From positions 6,944,001-7,008,000 of the forward strand of contig NZ_CP127295.1 in assembly GCF_030285665.1 (NCBI RefSeq): a DNA stretch of 64,000 nucleotides. Direction: 5' to 3'. Within the stretch, counting starts at the first letter, position 1, and every line of letters begins with the position of its first letter. The DNA is from Amycolatopsis mongoliensis (GTDB lineage: Bacteria > Actinomycetota > Actinomycetes > Mycobacteriales > Pseudonocardiaceae). Under the pieces are notes generated by a model. It saw only the letters and a list, made by a program, of their open reading frames with translations. It was not told where the DNA came from and did no database searches. This document shows, piece by piece, positions 50,866-59,023 of the stretch. Made by a program: the position numbers and the translations under genes.

Positions 50866-51798
50866 CTAGGTCAGCGGCGGGCCGACGTCGGTGGTGCGGG
50901 TCCGCAGCAGGCTCGCGACGACCGCCGTCGCGAGGATCAGGCCGACCACTCCCAGCGAAAGCCCCGTCGGGATCTTCCAGACCTCCAGCAGCAGCATCTT
51001 CACGCCGACCCAGACGAGGACCAGCGCCAGGCCGAGCTTGAGGTAGACGAACCGGTGCATGAGGTCGGCGAGCAGGAAGTACAGCGCGCGCAGGCCGAGG
51101 ATGGCGAACGCGTTCGAGGTGAAGACCAGGAACGGCTCCTGCGTCACCGCGAAGATCGCCGGGATCGAGTCGACCGCGAAGACCACGTCGGTGACCTCGA
51201 TCAGCACCAGCACCGCCAGCAGCGGCGTCGCCACCCATCGGCCCGCCTCGCGGACGAGGAACTTCTTGCCGTGGTGGACATCCGTCGACGGGACGAGCCG
51301 GCGGAACACGCGCAGGACGACGTTCTGCTCGTAGTCCACCGGTCCCGAGCGGTGCAGCGCCATCCGGATGCCGGTCAGGACGAGGAAAGCGCCGAACACG
51401 TAAAGGATCCAGGCGAAGCTCGCCAGCAGCGCCGAGCCGGCGGCGATGAACACCGCCCGGAAGACCAGTGCGCCGATGACGCCGTAGAACAGGATGCGGT
51501 GCTGGTGTTCGCGGGGCACGGCGAAGTAGCCGAAGATGATCGCGAACACGAAGACGTTGTCGACGGCCAGGGACTTCTCGATCACGTACCCGGCGAAGTA
51601 CTGGCCCGCGAGCTCCGCGCCCCAGACCCACCACACGACGGCGCCGAACGCGACGCCGAGCGCGACCCACACGCCGGACCACGTCAGCGCTTCGCGGACG
51701 CCGACGACGTGCGCTTTGCGGTGGGCGAACAGGTCGACCGCGAGCATCAGCAGGATGACGCCCAGCACGGCGGCCCAGGCCCAGAAGGGGACGGTCAC
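50866..51798 (-). CDS. TerC-family membrane protein, probable Mn2+ exporter
   Basis: A 310-residue TerC/Alx-type membrane protein with about eight to nine helices. Conserved acidic helices are EKSLAVDNVFVFAIIFGYF and VLIEVTDVVFAVDSIPAI, and LGLRALYFLLADLMHRF is diagnostic. Family members export manganese or support metalation of exported proteins. The GTG at 51798 follows a GGAGG that is buried in an 11-base hairpin at the end of a manganese-riboswitch-like leader. Confidence 0.9.
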   Translation of the reverse strand: MTVPFWAWAAVLGVILLMLAVDLFAHRKAHVVGVREALTWSGVWVALGVAFGAVVWWVWGAELAGQYFAGYVIEKSLAVDNVFVFAIIFGYFAVPREHQHRILFYGVIGALVFRAVFIAAGSALLASFAWILYVFGAFLVLTGIRMALHRSGPVDYEQNVVLRVFRRLVPSTDVHHGKKFLVREAGRWVATPLLAVLVLIEVTDVVFAVDSIPAIFAVTQEPFLVFTSNAFAILGLRALYFLLADLMHRFVYLKLGLALVLVWVGVKMLLLEVWKIPTGLSLGVVGLILATAVVASLLRTRTTDVGPPLT

Positions 51799-51932
51799 GG
51801 CACACTCCTCCGGTTCGGTGGCGAACCGGAGGTCTTCCCGACCACGCGAGCGTGGCGCCGGCACCGGGTCTGCGCAGGGGCAGCCGTATTGACGATGCCG
51901 GACCGGGGCGGGTACTCCCCTCCGTCTCCTTC
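51799..51932 (-). promoter_or_regulatory. yybP-ykoY-type manganese riboswitch candidate
   Basis: The minus-strand leader reads GGAGGGGAGTACC (51911-51924), then GTCAATACGG (51884-51893), then GGGAAGACCTCCGG (about 51828-51841). These are the hallmarks of the Mn2+-sensing yybP-ykoY/mntP element. The final hairpin, with 11-base perfect arms (51807-51817 and 51822-51832), sequesters the GGAGG of the terC gene, so control is probably at translation. Matching was from memory of the consensus, not by a covariance search. Confidence 0.65.
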
Positions 51933-51984
51933 AGAATGACGAACTGTGCTTCGTCTGTCAAGTGTGGACGGCTAAGCTGCCCGC

Positions 51985-52281
51985 ATGGCCACGTGGACGT
52001 TCCTGAGCAACCACGCGCACGTTCTGCTGTGCCTGGCGGAAGATCCCGACCACCGGCTGCACGACATCGCCGAGCGCGTCGGCATCACCGAACGTGGCGT
52101 ACAGCTCATCCTGGCGGACCTGATCGCGGACGGCTACGTCGAGCGCGAGCGCGTGGGCCGCCGCAACCACTACACGATCCACCCGGAAAGCCGACTGCGT
52201 CACCCGCTGGAGGCACACCACCGGGTGGCGGAACTGGTCGAGGCGCTCGGGCCGGCCCCGCGTCACCAGACGAACTGCTGA
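51985..52281 (+). CDS. Winged-helix regulator, small
   Basis: A 98-residue DNA-binding protein: NHAHVLLCLAEDPDHRLHDI, AERVGITERGVQLILADLIA and DGYVERERVGRRNHYTI form a complete winged helix of the MarR/ArsR type. No effector domain is attached. It starts 26 bases beyond the terC leader on the opposite strand. Its last codons overlap the read-through region of the neighbouring SDR gene. Confidence 0.8.
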   Translation: MATWTFLSNHAHVLLCLAEDPDHRLHDIAERVGITERGVQLILADLIADGYVERERVGRRNHYTIHPESRLRHPLEAHHRVAELVEALGPAPRHQTNC

Positions 52282-52985
52282 CCGCCGTCGATGTCTTAGG
52301 TCGCGCCCGTCAGCGCCGTGTTCGTCATGAGGTGGACCGCCAGCGCGGCTACGTCCGCCGGCCCGACCACGCGGCCGATCGGGAGCGTCGCCCGCAGTTC
52401 GGCGCGGCGCTCCTCCAGCTTGTCCCCGAGCAGGGCCGCCGACAGCGGGGTGTCGACGAACCCCGCGGCGATCAGGTTGACGCGCACCGGTGCCAGCTCC
52501 AGGGCGAGCGCCGCGGTGAACGGCGGCAGCGCGGCCGTCGCGGCCGAGACGATGCCGAGGCCGTGCCCGATGCGCCGGCCGCCGGTGCCGCCCGTCAGCA
52601 GGAGCGAGCCGCCGGGGCGCATTTTCGGCGCGGCGTGCCGCGCGATCTCGAGCGCGGCCGCGATGTGGTCGCTGAGCGCGGTGCGCACGTCCTCGGCGCT
52701 CATTTCGAGCAGCGGCCCGTAGTGCGGAGCGCCCGCGGTGACCAGCACGTGGTCGATCGTCCCGGGAAGGGCCGCGAAGAAGCTCGCGACCGCGGCCGCG
52801 TCGGAGGCGTCGAACGCGGCCGTGTCCCGCGCGCCCAGTTCCTCGGCCGCTCGTTCGAGCTTGCCGGGATCGCGGCCGGTCAGCACGACGTCGGCACCTT
52901 CGGACCGGGCCAGCCGCGCCGTTGCGAACCCGATGCCGGCGCTCCCGCCGACCAGCACGACCGTTTGCCCGCTCAGACCGCTCAT
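52263..52985 (-). pseudogene. SDR-family oxidoreductase with C-terminal nonsense codon
   Basis: A short-chain dehydrogenase with VGGSAGIGFATARLARSEGA, TGRDPGKLERAAEELGA and SLLLTGGTGGRRIGHGLG. The usual YxxxK catalytic pair is absent, as in a subgroup of SDR-like proteins. The frame stops with TAA at 52296-52298 directly after LTGAT. Downstream in the same frame follow DIDGGQQFVW and a TGA at 52263-52265, exactly the expected SDR C-terminus after a tyrosine. A single TAC-to-TAA change explains it. The loss is only 11 residues, so the protein may still fold. Confidence 0.75.
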
Positions 52986-53040
52986 CGCACCACCGTAGGG
53001 CGGAGCCGTCCGGTTGACCACTGGTCACGCGCGGCCGGGC

Positions 53041-53138
53041 TCCCGTACCGGCGCCTCTGGACCCCGAAGTCCTTCGGCTGGGCTACGGCCTGAACTTCCA
53101 CTGGCTCGTCCACCCGCTGCGCTGCTTCCGGCGCTGAG
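53041..53138 (+). pseudogene. Short coding remnant
   Basis: A frame ending at 53136-53138 reads PLDPEVLRLGYGLNFHWLVH then PLRCFRR. It has coding-like composition but no body or start. It may be the tail of a deleted gene. The family is not recognised and support is weak. Confidence 0.25.
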
Positions 53139-53140
53139 CC

Positions 53141-54586
53141 TCAGTCCCGGGCGGGCAACGGCAACGCGAGCCGGAAGCAGGCACCTTCCCCGAGAGCGGT
53201 CTCCAGTTCGACGTCACCGCCGTGCGCCCGGGCCAGGGACCGGGCGATCGGCAGGCCCAGGCCCGCGTTCGCGCCACCGGAACGGCTCCGGGACCGGTCG
53301 GCCCGGTAGAACCGGTTGAACACCCGGTCCGCCTGCTCGGCCGTCATCCCCGGACCCTCGTCCACCACCTCGAGCACCGCACGGCCCGCCGCGGTGCCGA
53401 CGCCGATGCGGACGGGCGTGCCCGGCGGGGTGTGGGCGGCCGCGTTGCCCGCCAGGTTGGTGACCACCTGCCGCAGCCGGGCTTCGTCCCCGTCGACCGG
53501 GGCCGGGCCCGGCGCCCCGACGCCGCCCGGCCCGGTGAGCGAGACCGGCCGGGACGGGTCGAGCGCCCGCAGGTCCTGCCGGGCGTCGCCGGCGAGGGTG
53601 CGCAGGTCCATCGGCGCCCGGTCGAGCTGCTCCTCCGGCGCTTCGTCGAGCTGGGCGAGCAGCAGCAGGTCCTCGGTGAGCGCGGTGAGCCGGGTCGCTT
53701 CGCGGTCGATGCGACGCATCGCTTCGTCCACATCGGACGCTTCGGGCAGCGCGCCCATCCGGTAGAGCTCCGTCGACCCCTTGATGCCGAACAGCGGCGT
53801 GCGCAGCTCGTGGCTGACGTCCGCGACGAAGGTGCGCATCCGCGCCTCGGACGCCGCCCGGGCGGCGAAGGCCTCCTCCAGCTGCCCGAGCATCGTGTTG
53901 AGCGACGCCGCGAGGTGCCCGATCTCCGTGCCGGGCGGCGCGAGGACCGGCACGCGCCGGGTGAGGTCGCCGCCGGCGATCGCGGCCGCCGTGTGCTCGA
54001 TCCGGCGCAGCGGCCGCAGGCCCCGGCCGAGGGCGAACCAGCCGGCCGCGGTCAGCGCGACGAGCAGTCCGGCACCGGCGACCAGGCTGCTCACGCGCAG
54101 CTGGGTGATCGTGGCGTCGGTCTCGGCGAGCGGCGCGGCCGAAACCACCGTCCCGCCCCAGCGGGCGGCCGGGCGCGCGACGGCCCGCCAGCGCTGCGAC
54201 CCGTCGGCGGCACTCAGGTCGACGGCCGTCCCGTCGGTGGGGACCGTGCGCAGCGTGCCGGACGACGGCAGCGTCGCGCCGCCCGCCCGCGACGAGTGCA
54301 GGCTGCCCGCCACCGCGCCGCCGGCGTCCAGGTAGACGACGTACGGGGTGCCGAACAGCTCGAGCGCGGGATCGAGGAGATCCGGCCGCACGGCGGGGTT
54401 CTCGGCGGGTGGCGGGCCCGCCGCGCGGGAGATGAGCTCGGTCATCGAGCGCAGCTGGCCGTCGAGCCGGTCGAGCTGGAACCGTTCGAGCTGGTCGGAG
54501 ACCACCGCGCTGACGAGGGTCAGGCCGGTCAGCAGGAGACCGGCGGTGAGCAGGAGCAGCCGGGCCCGCAGCGACAGCCGCCTCAC
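53141..54586 (-). CDS. Sensor histidine kinase
   Basis: A 481-residue membrane kinase, the last gene of the five-gene operon. TM1 is near residues 6-28 (LLLLTAGLLLTGLTLVSAVV). An external domain of about 130 residues follows, then TM2 (VAGAGLLVALTAAGWFALG), HAMP, H box ADVSHELRTPLFG, N box NLAGNAAAH, G1 DEGPGMT and G2 NAGLGLPIARSL. The GTG at 54586 overlaps the response-regulator stop. It probably senses damage or a compound handled by the ABC genes of its operon. Confidence 0.9.
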   Translation of the reverse strand: MRRLSLRARLLLLTAGLLLTGLTLVSAVVSDQLERFQLDRLDGQLRSMTELISRAAGPPPAENPAVRPDLLDPALELFGTPYVVYLDAGGAVAGSLHSSRAGGATLPSSGTLRTVPTDGTAVDLSAADGSQRWRAVARPAARWGGTVVSAAPLAETDATITQLRVSSLVAGAGLLVALTAAGWFALGRGLRPLRRIEHTAAAIAGGDLTRRVPVLAPPGTEIGHLAASLNTMLGQLEEAFAARAASEARMRTFVADVSHELRTPLFGIKGSTELYRMGALPEASDVDEAMRRIDREATRLTALTEDLLLLAQLDEAPEEQLDRAPMDLRTLAGDARQDLRALDPSRPVSLTGPGGVGAPGPAPVDGDEARLRQVVTNLAGNAAAHTPPGTPVRIGVGTAAGRAVLEVVDEGPGMTAEQADRVFNRFYRADRSRSRSGGANAGLGLPIARSLARAHGGDVELETALGEGACFRLALPLPARD

Positions 54587-55266
54587 CGCCGGGGCTCCCG
54601 CAGCACGTAACCGACGCCGTGCACGGTGTGGATCAGCTTGGGCTCCTCGGTGTCCACTTTCCGGCGCAGGTAGGAGATGTAGGTGTCGACGATGCTGGCG
54701 TCGCCGCCGAAGTCGTCGCGCCACACGCGGTCGAGGATCTGCGCCTTGGACACCACGCGGCCGGCGTTCTCCATCAGGTAGCGCAGCAGCCGGAACTCGG
54801 TGGCGGACACGCGGACGGGCCGCCCCGCGCGCGTCACCTGGTGGCCTTCGGCGTCGAGGGCGAGCGTGCCCACGGCCAGCACGTCGGCCGGGTGCCCGGC
54901 GGTCCGGCGGAGGATCGCGCGGATCCGCGCGATCAGCTCCGCCAGGTCGAACGGCTTGGTGACGTAGTCGTCGGCGCCGAGGGACAGGCCGGTGACCTTG
55001 TCGGCCTGCCCGTCCCGCGCGGTGAGGAAGAGGACGGGCACCGGCTGGCGCCGCTCGCGCAGCCGCCGGACCACCTCGAAGCCGTCCATGTCCGGCAGCA
55101 TGACGTCCAGCAGCACCAGGTCCGGTGGTTCCGCGGTGGCCGCGGCGACGGCTTCCCCCGCCGTCGCCGCGGACGTCACCCGGAAGCCGGCGAACCGGAG
55201 CGCGGCCGACAGCAGCTCGCGGACGGTGGCTTCGTCGTCGACCACCAGCAGCCGCTGCGCGCTCAT
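54583..55266 (-). CDS. OmpR-family response regulator
   Basis: A 227-residue response regulator. VVDDEATVRELLSAALRF gives the acidic pocket, Asp54 in LVLLDVMLPDMDGFEV the phosphorylation site and YVTKPF the lysine. The winged helix is VSATEFRLLRYLMENAGRVV to VDTYISYLRRKVDTEEP and HTVHGVGYVLREPRR. ATG at 55266 overlaps the previous stop (ATGA); a second ATG at 55275 is possible. Repeats CTGGGAG upstream of the operon are its candidate binding sites. Confidence 0.92.
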   Translation of the reverse strand: MSAQRLLVVDDEATVRELLSAALRFAGFRVTSAATAGEAVAAATAEPPDLVLLDVMLPDMDGFEVVRRLRERRQPVPVLFLTARDGQADKVTGLSLGADDYVTKPFDLAELIARIRAILRRTAGHPADVLAVGTLALDAEGHQVTRAGRPVRVSATEFRLLRYLMENAGRVVSKAQILDRVWRDDFGGDASIVDTYISYLRRKVDTEEPKLIHTVHGVGYVLREPRR

Positions 55267-56315
55267 CGCTTCCATGCCCGCGAGGATACGGAGATCGCGC
55301 CGGCGAGCAGGCTCCCCGCGAACCCGGCGAGCGCGCCGGCCGCGAGCGCGAGCAGCGGGTTCGCGGTGAGCCGCACGTCCAGGACCGGGACCGGGAAGCT
55401 GAACGCCGTCACCGAGACGTCGGCCGAAACGCGCGAGAACAGCGTCACGACGACCGCCACGCCACCCGCCACCGCGCTGACGGCCGCCGCCCGGCGCAGC
55501 GGGCGACCGCGGCGGACGACGAGGACGAGGACGGAGACCAGCAGGAGCGCGCCGGACACCCACAGTCCGGGAGTGAAGTGCCCGAGAGCCGGCACGCAGG
55601 GGAGCGCGGGGTCCACCGTCCACGGCACGCCGAGCCCCAGCAGCACGGCGCCGATCACCAGCTGGGGGAGGACGAGCAGGACGCCCCCGGCGGCCGCGGC
55701 GCCCCCGAACGTCCAGGCGGCGGCCAGGCACACCACGACGAGCCCGGCAGCCGGCCACCGCGCGACGCGAAAAACCTCTGCGATGAAAGGAAATCGCGCG
55801 ATGAGCCAGCACACTCCGACGACCACGAGCGCCCAGATCACCGCGCCTGCCAGCACCGGTCCGACCGGGACGGAGAACCCGGCGTCCAGCCGGCCGGGCA
55901 CCGGCAGGCGCGACCCGGTGGACACACAGCCCCGCACCCCGCCGGAGCCCGTCGGCAGCGCGAGTTTTCCCTTTGCCGGCACAGTGATCGCGGCCAGCGC
56001 CGCCGCGAAAGCCACTGTCGCCACGACGCTGCGGACGAGCAGTCCCTCCTCACGGCGGCGCAGCAGCAGCCACCCCAGAACCACCGCCCCCGCAAGGGAA
56101 ACCCCGAGCGGGATCCCGTGCAGGCTGCCCCGCAGGGCAACCGGGAGCCCGCCCGCCGGCACGGCCTCGACGTCGATCGAACCGCCCACGGCGAGCGCGA
56201 CGACCGCCGGGGTGAACCGGACGGCGCCGAGGAGGGCCAGGCCGGCCGCCGCGACCCCCGCCATGGCGAGCAACGCGGCGGCGGCCGCGACCAGGCCCCG
56301 GGCCACCTCCCGCAT
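55263..56315 (-). CDS. Streptophobe-type integral membrane protein
   Basis: A 350-residue very hydrophobic protein with about nine transmembrane helices, e.g. LVAAAAALLAMAGVAAAGLA and VIWALVVVGVCWLIARFPFI. It resembles the actinobacterial streptophobe family, whose function is unknown. A GGSIDVEAVPAGGLPVALRG external stretch lies early in the protein. Both its ends overlap the neighbouring genes by up to four bases, tying it to the ABC transporter and the two-component system. It may be a signal-relaying or sensing partner. Confidence 0.75.
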   Translation of the reverse strand: MREVARGLVAAAAALLAMAGVAAAGLALLGAVRFTPAVVALAVGGSIDVEAVPAGGLPVALRGSLHGIPLGVSLAGAVVLGWLLLRRREEGLLVRSVVATVAFAAALAAITVPAKGKLALPTGSGGVRGCVSTGSRLPVPGRLDAGFSVPVGPVLAGAVIWALVVVGVCWLIARFPFIAEVFRVARWPAAGLVVVCLAAAWTFGGAAAAGGVLLVLPQLVIGAVLLGLGVPWTVDPALPCVPALGHFTPGLWVSGALLLVSVLVLVVRRGRPLRRAAAVSAVAGGVAVVVTLFSRVSADVSVTAFSFPVPVLDVRLTANPLLALAAGALAGFAGSLLAGAISVSSRAWKR

Positions 56316-57082
56316 CAGACGTCCCGGCGCCGGAAGACCACGAACGCGACGGCCAGCACGGCCGCGACCCCGAGGCACATCCCGCCCAGGTTCAGCCACG
56401 GGTGCGGGAAGTCCGGATCGGGGACCGTCTTGAACACCGCGGACGCCCCGAGCGTCGGCCAGTAGAAGAACATCCCGCGCAGCCACGCCGGGAAGAGGCC
56501 CGCGAGGGCCGGGACCAGGAAGACGATCCCGACGAGGGTGGCGAGCGCGCCCGCGGTGGCGCGCATGAGCGTGCCGAGGCCGACCGCGAGCAGCGCGATC
56601 GCCGCGAGGTAGAGCCCGCCGCCGGTCACGGCGGAGAGCACGCCGGGATCGCCGAACCGCGCGTGCGGCACGTCCTGGGTGGTGAGCACGGCCTGGCCGA
56701 GGAAGAAGGCAGCGAACATCAGCACCTGGCCCGCCACCACGGCGACGCCGACGGCCACCACCACCTTGGCCGCCAGCAGCCGGGGCCGGCGGGGCGTGGC
56801 GATCAGGGACGTCTGCACCAGCCCGGTCGCGTGCTCGGCGGTGATGACGAGGATGCCCAGCACCCCGATGATCAGCTGCGCGACGATGTACGACGTCAGG
56901 CTGCGGTTGGTGGGATCCCAGGCCTGCGGGTCCTCGGCGTACGTCTTCCCGGCGGAGTTCATGGCCAGCGCCGTGATGCCGAGCCCGACCGCGAAGAGGC
57001 ACGCCAGGGTGTACCAGGTCGAGCGCAGGCTGCGGAGCTTGATCCACTCCGCGTGGACGGAACGGGTGAAGGGGACGCTCAC
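56315..57082 (-). CDS. ABC-2 type transporter permease
   Basis: A 255-residue permease with six predicted helices, beginning FTRSVHAEWIKLRSLRSTWY, the usual ABC-2 amphipathic start. Further helices include VAQLIIGVLGILVITAEHAT and ALATLVGIVFLVPALAGLF. AEHATGLVQTSLIATPRRPR is conserved in actinobacterial ABC-2 pairs. The GTG at 57082 overlaps the ATPase stop. It probably exports an antibiotic, lipid or peptide. Confidence 0.88.
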   Translation of the reverse strand: MSVPFTRSVHAEWIKLRSLRSTWYTLACLFAVGLGITALAMNSAGKTYAEDPQAWDPTNRSLTSYIVAQLIIGVLGILVITAEHATGLVQTSLIATPRRPRLLAAKVVVAVGVAVVAGQVLMFAAFFLGQAVLTTQDVPHARFGDPGVLSAVTGGGLYLAAIALLAVGLGTLMRATAGALATLVGIVFLVPALAGLFPAWLRGMFFYWPTLGASAVFKTVPDPDFPHPWLNLGGMCLGVAAVLAVAFVVFRRRDV

Positions 57083-57984
57083 GCGGTGACTCCCTCGTAC
57101 TCGACGCTGTCCTTGGTCAGTTCCATGAAGGCGTCTTCGAGCGAGACGCGCTGCGGGGTGAGCTCGGCGAGCGCGACGCCGTGGTAGGCCGCCAGCTTGC
57201 CGATCTCGCCGCTCGTCATGCCGGACACGACGAGCGAGGCCTCGGCGCCTTCGCGCACGGTGGCCCCGGCGGTGGCGAGCAGGCGCGCGAAGCCCGGGTC
57301 GGGCGTGCGGACGAGCACGGTGCCCTCGCCGCGCACGAGCTCGCTGACGGCGGTGTCGGCGACCAGCCGGCCCCGGCCGATCACGACGAGGTGGTCGGCG
57401 GTCTGCGCCATCTCGCTCATGAGATGGCTGGACACCAGCACCGCCCGGCCCTCGCGGGCGAGGGAGCGCATGAAGTCCCGGATCCACCGGATGCCTTCGG
57501 GGTCGAGCCCGTTGACCGGCTCGTCGAAGATCAGCACGCGTGGGTCGCCGAGCAGTGCGGCCGCGATGCCGAGGCGCTGCCGCATGCCGAGGGAGAACCC
57601 GCCGGCCCGTTTGCCGGCCACGGCTTCCAGCCCGGTCCGGGCGAGCACCTCGCCGACGCGGCGGCGGGGGAGCCCGTTGCTGACCGCGAGGGCCAGCAGG
57701 TGGTCGGCGGCCTTCCGGCCACCGTGGACGGCGCCGGCGTCGAGCAGCGCGCCGACTTCGGTCAGGGGCACCGGAAGATCGCGGTAGCGGCGCCCGCCGA
57801 CGGTGACGGACCCCCGCGTCGGCGCGGCGAGGCCCAGGATCATCTTCATGGTCGTGGACTTGCCGGCCCCGTTCGGCCCGAGGAACCCGGTGACCTGCCC
57901 GGGTGCGACGGTGAACGAGAGGTCGTCCACGACGGTGTCGGGGCCGTACCGCTTGGTCAGGCCGCGTGCTTCGATGGTGGTCAT
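57079..57984 (-). CDS. ABC transporter ATPase
   Basis: A 301-residue ATPase of the drug/antibiotic-resistance (DRA) type. Walker A is GPNGAGKST, the signature FSLGMRQRLG, Walker B is VLIFDEPVNGLDPEG and the switch VLVSSHLMSEM. The C-terminal extension of about 80 residues (ELTPQRVSLEDAFMELT) is typical for this class. It is the first gene of the five-gene minus-strand operon. Confidence 0.93.
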   Translation of the reverse strand: MTTIEARGLTKRYGPDTVVDDLSFTVAPGQVTGFLGPNGAGKSTTMKMILGLAAPTRGSVTVGGRRYRDLPVPLTEVGALLDAGAVHGGRKAADHLLALAVSNGLPRRRVGEVLARTGLEAVAGKRAGGFSLGMRQRLGIAAALLGDPRVLIFDEPVNGLDPEGIRWIRDFMRSLAREGRAVLVSSHLMSEMAQTADHLVVIGRGRLVADTAVSELVRGEGTVLVRTPDPGFARLLATAGATVREGAEASLVVSGMTSGEIGKLAAYHGVALAELTPQRVSLEDAFMELTKDSVEYEGVTA

Positions 57985-58018
57985 GACGGCGAGCCTGGCC
58001 CGCCCGCCTGGCCGCTTC

Positions 58019-58046
58019 CTGGGAGGTTCTGGGAGAACCCTGGGAG
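58019..58046. promoter_or_regulatory. Three CTGGGAG direct repeats upstream of ABC/two-component operon
   Basis: CTGGGAG lies at 58019-58025, 58029-58035 and 58040-58046, spaced 10 and 11 bases, one DNA turn apart. This spacing suits tandem binding of an OmpR-family regulator. They lie 35-62 bases upstream of the ATPase start. Confidence 0.65.
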
Positions 58047-58100
58047 ATCCGCGGCCGGACGGGGGTCCGGCCGCGGTGTTCACCGGAAATCGATCCCGGC

Positions 58101-58931
58101 TCAGGCCTCCGCGCGGTGGATGACGATGTCGCCGAGGCGCGTGCGGGCGTGGATCTCGACGTGGTCCGCGGACTCGCCCGCGTGCTCCGGCAGGGAGTTG
58201 CGCACCGCGCCCTTCGTGCTGTCGGCGTCCACCGACGCGGTGCTGCCCTCGCCGACGCCGACCTCGATGCCGCCGGCGGCGTTCGTCAGGTCCGCCCGGC
58301 GGCTCGTCATGCGGCCGATCCGGATCGGGCAGTGCGCCGCCTCGGCGAAGACGCTGCCGTCGGCGCGGTCGAGGGCGAAGCTGCCGCCGGAGCCGGCGAA
58401 CTCGACGTCGGAGCGGGCGTGGCCGAACCACACCTTTCCGGTCGAGCCCGCGTACCGCAGCGAACCCTCGACTTCGCCGATCCGGACGCCGGCGGACCCG
58501 CCGTCGAGTTCGGCGGTCCCGGTGACGTGGCCGACGGCGACCTCGCCGGCCGAGAGGCGGCCCCGCAACGCGGCGACGTGGCCGAGCCGGACCCGCCCCG
58601 ACGCGACGTCCAGCTCGCAGGCGCCGAGCCGGCCGTCGGCGTGCACCTCCGTCCAGGCCGTCGCCAGCACCACCTCCGACCCGGCGGGCAGCTCGACCGT
58701 GATGGCGACCGAACCGTTCTTGGCGCCGGGCTTGGTCGTCTTGATCGTGAGCTCACCGCCGGCGAAGGCGACTTCGGTCTGCTCGGCGACCTTCACGTCC
58801 GACTTGCTCGCGCTGTTCACGGGCTCGACCCGCACGACCGTGTCGGGCCGCTCGCTCGCGGCGATCCGCACGTGGGCGCCGGCGGTGGTCAGCGTGGCGG
58901 TGATCGGTTCCGGTGTGGTGAAGACGGTCAT
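58101..58931 (-). CDS. DUF4097-type beta-helix protein
   Basis: A 276-residue protein of the DUF4097 adhesin-like family: ITVELPAGSEVVLATAWTEV followed by short repeated beta strands of the GRVRLGHVAALRGRLSAGEV kind. There is no signal peptide. Actinobacterial homologs are common and mostly of unknown role, often near ABC or stress operons, as here. It lies directly upstream of the ABC/two-component operon on the same strand with a 116-base gap. Confidence 0.82.
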   Translation of the reverse strand: MTVFTTPEPITATLTTAGAHVRIAASERPDTVVRVEPVNSASKSDVKVAEQTEVAFAGGELTIKTTKPGAKNGSVAITVELPAGSEVVLATAWTEVHADGRLGACELDVASGRVRLGHVAALRGRLSAGEVAVGHVTGTAELDGGSAGVRIGEVEGSLRYAGSTGKVWFGHARSDVEFAGSGGSFALDRADGSVFAEAAHCPIRIGRMTSRRADLTNAAGGIEVGVGEGSTASVDADSTKGAVRNSLPEHAGESADHVEIHARTRLGDIVIHRAEA

Positions 58932-58943
58932 GGCGGTTCCCCT

Positions 58944-59011
58944 TGCGGTGTGGTCCCTGCGGTGTGGTGTGACCACGTTCGCGGGGCCACCTGACACCGG
59001 CCTGACACCGC
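58944..59011. promoter_or_regulatory. Direct repeats upstream of DUF4097 gene
   Basis: TGCGGTGTGGT occurs at 58944-58954 and 58958-58968, 14 bases apart. CCTGACACCG occurs twice, in adjoining 11-base units, at 58990-59000 and 59001-59011. The 11-base phase fits a winged-helix regulator; the factor is not known. Confidence 0.5.
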
Positions 59012-59023
59012 CCGGACACCCGC

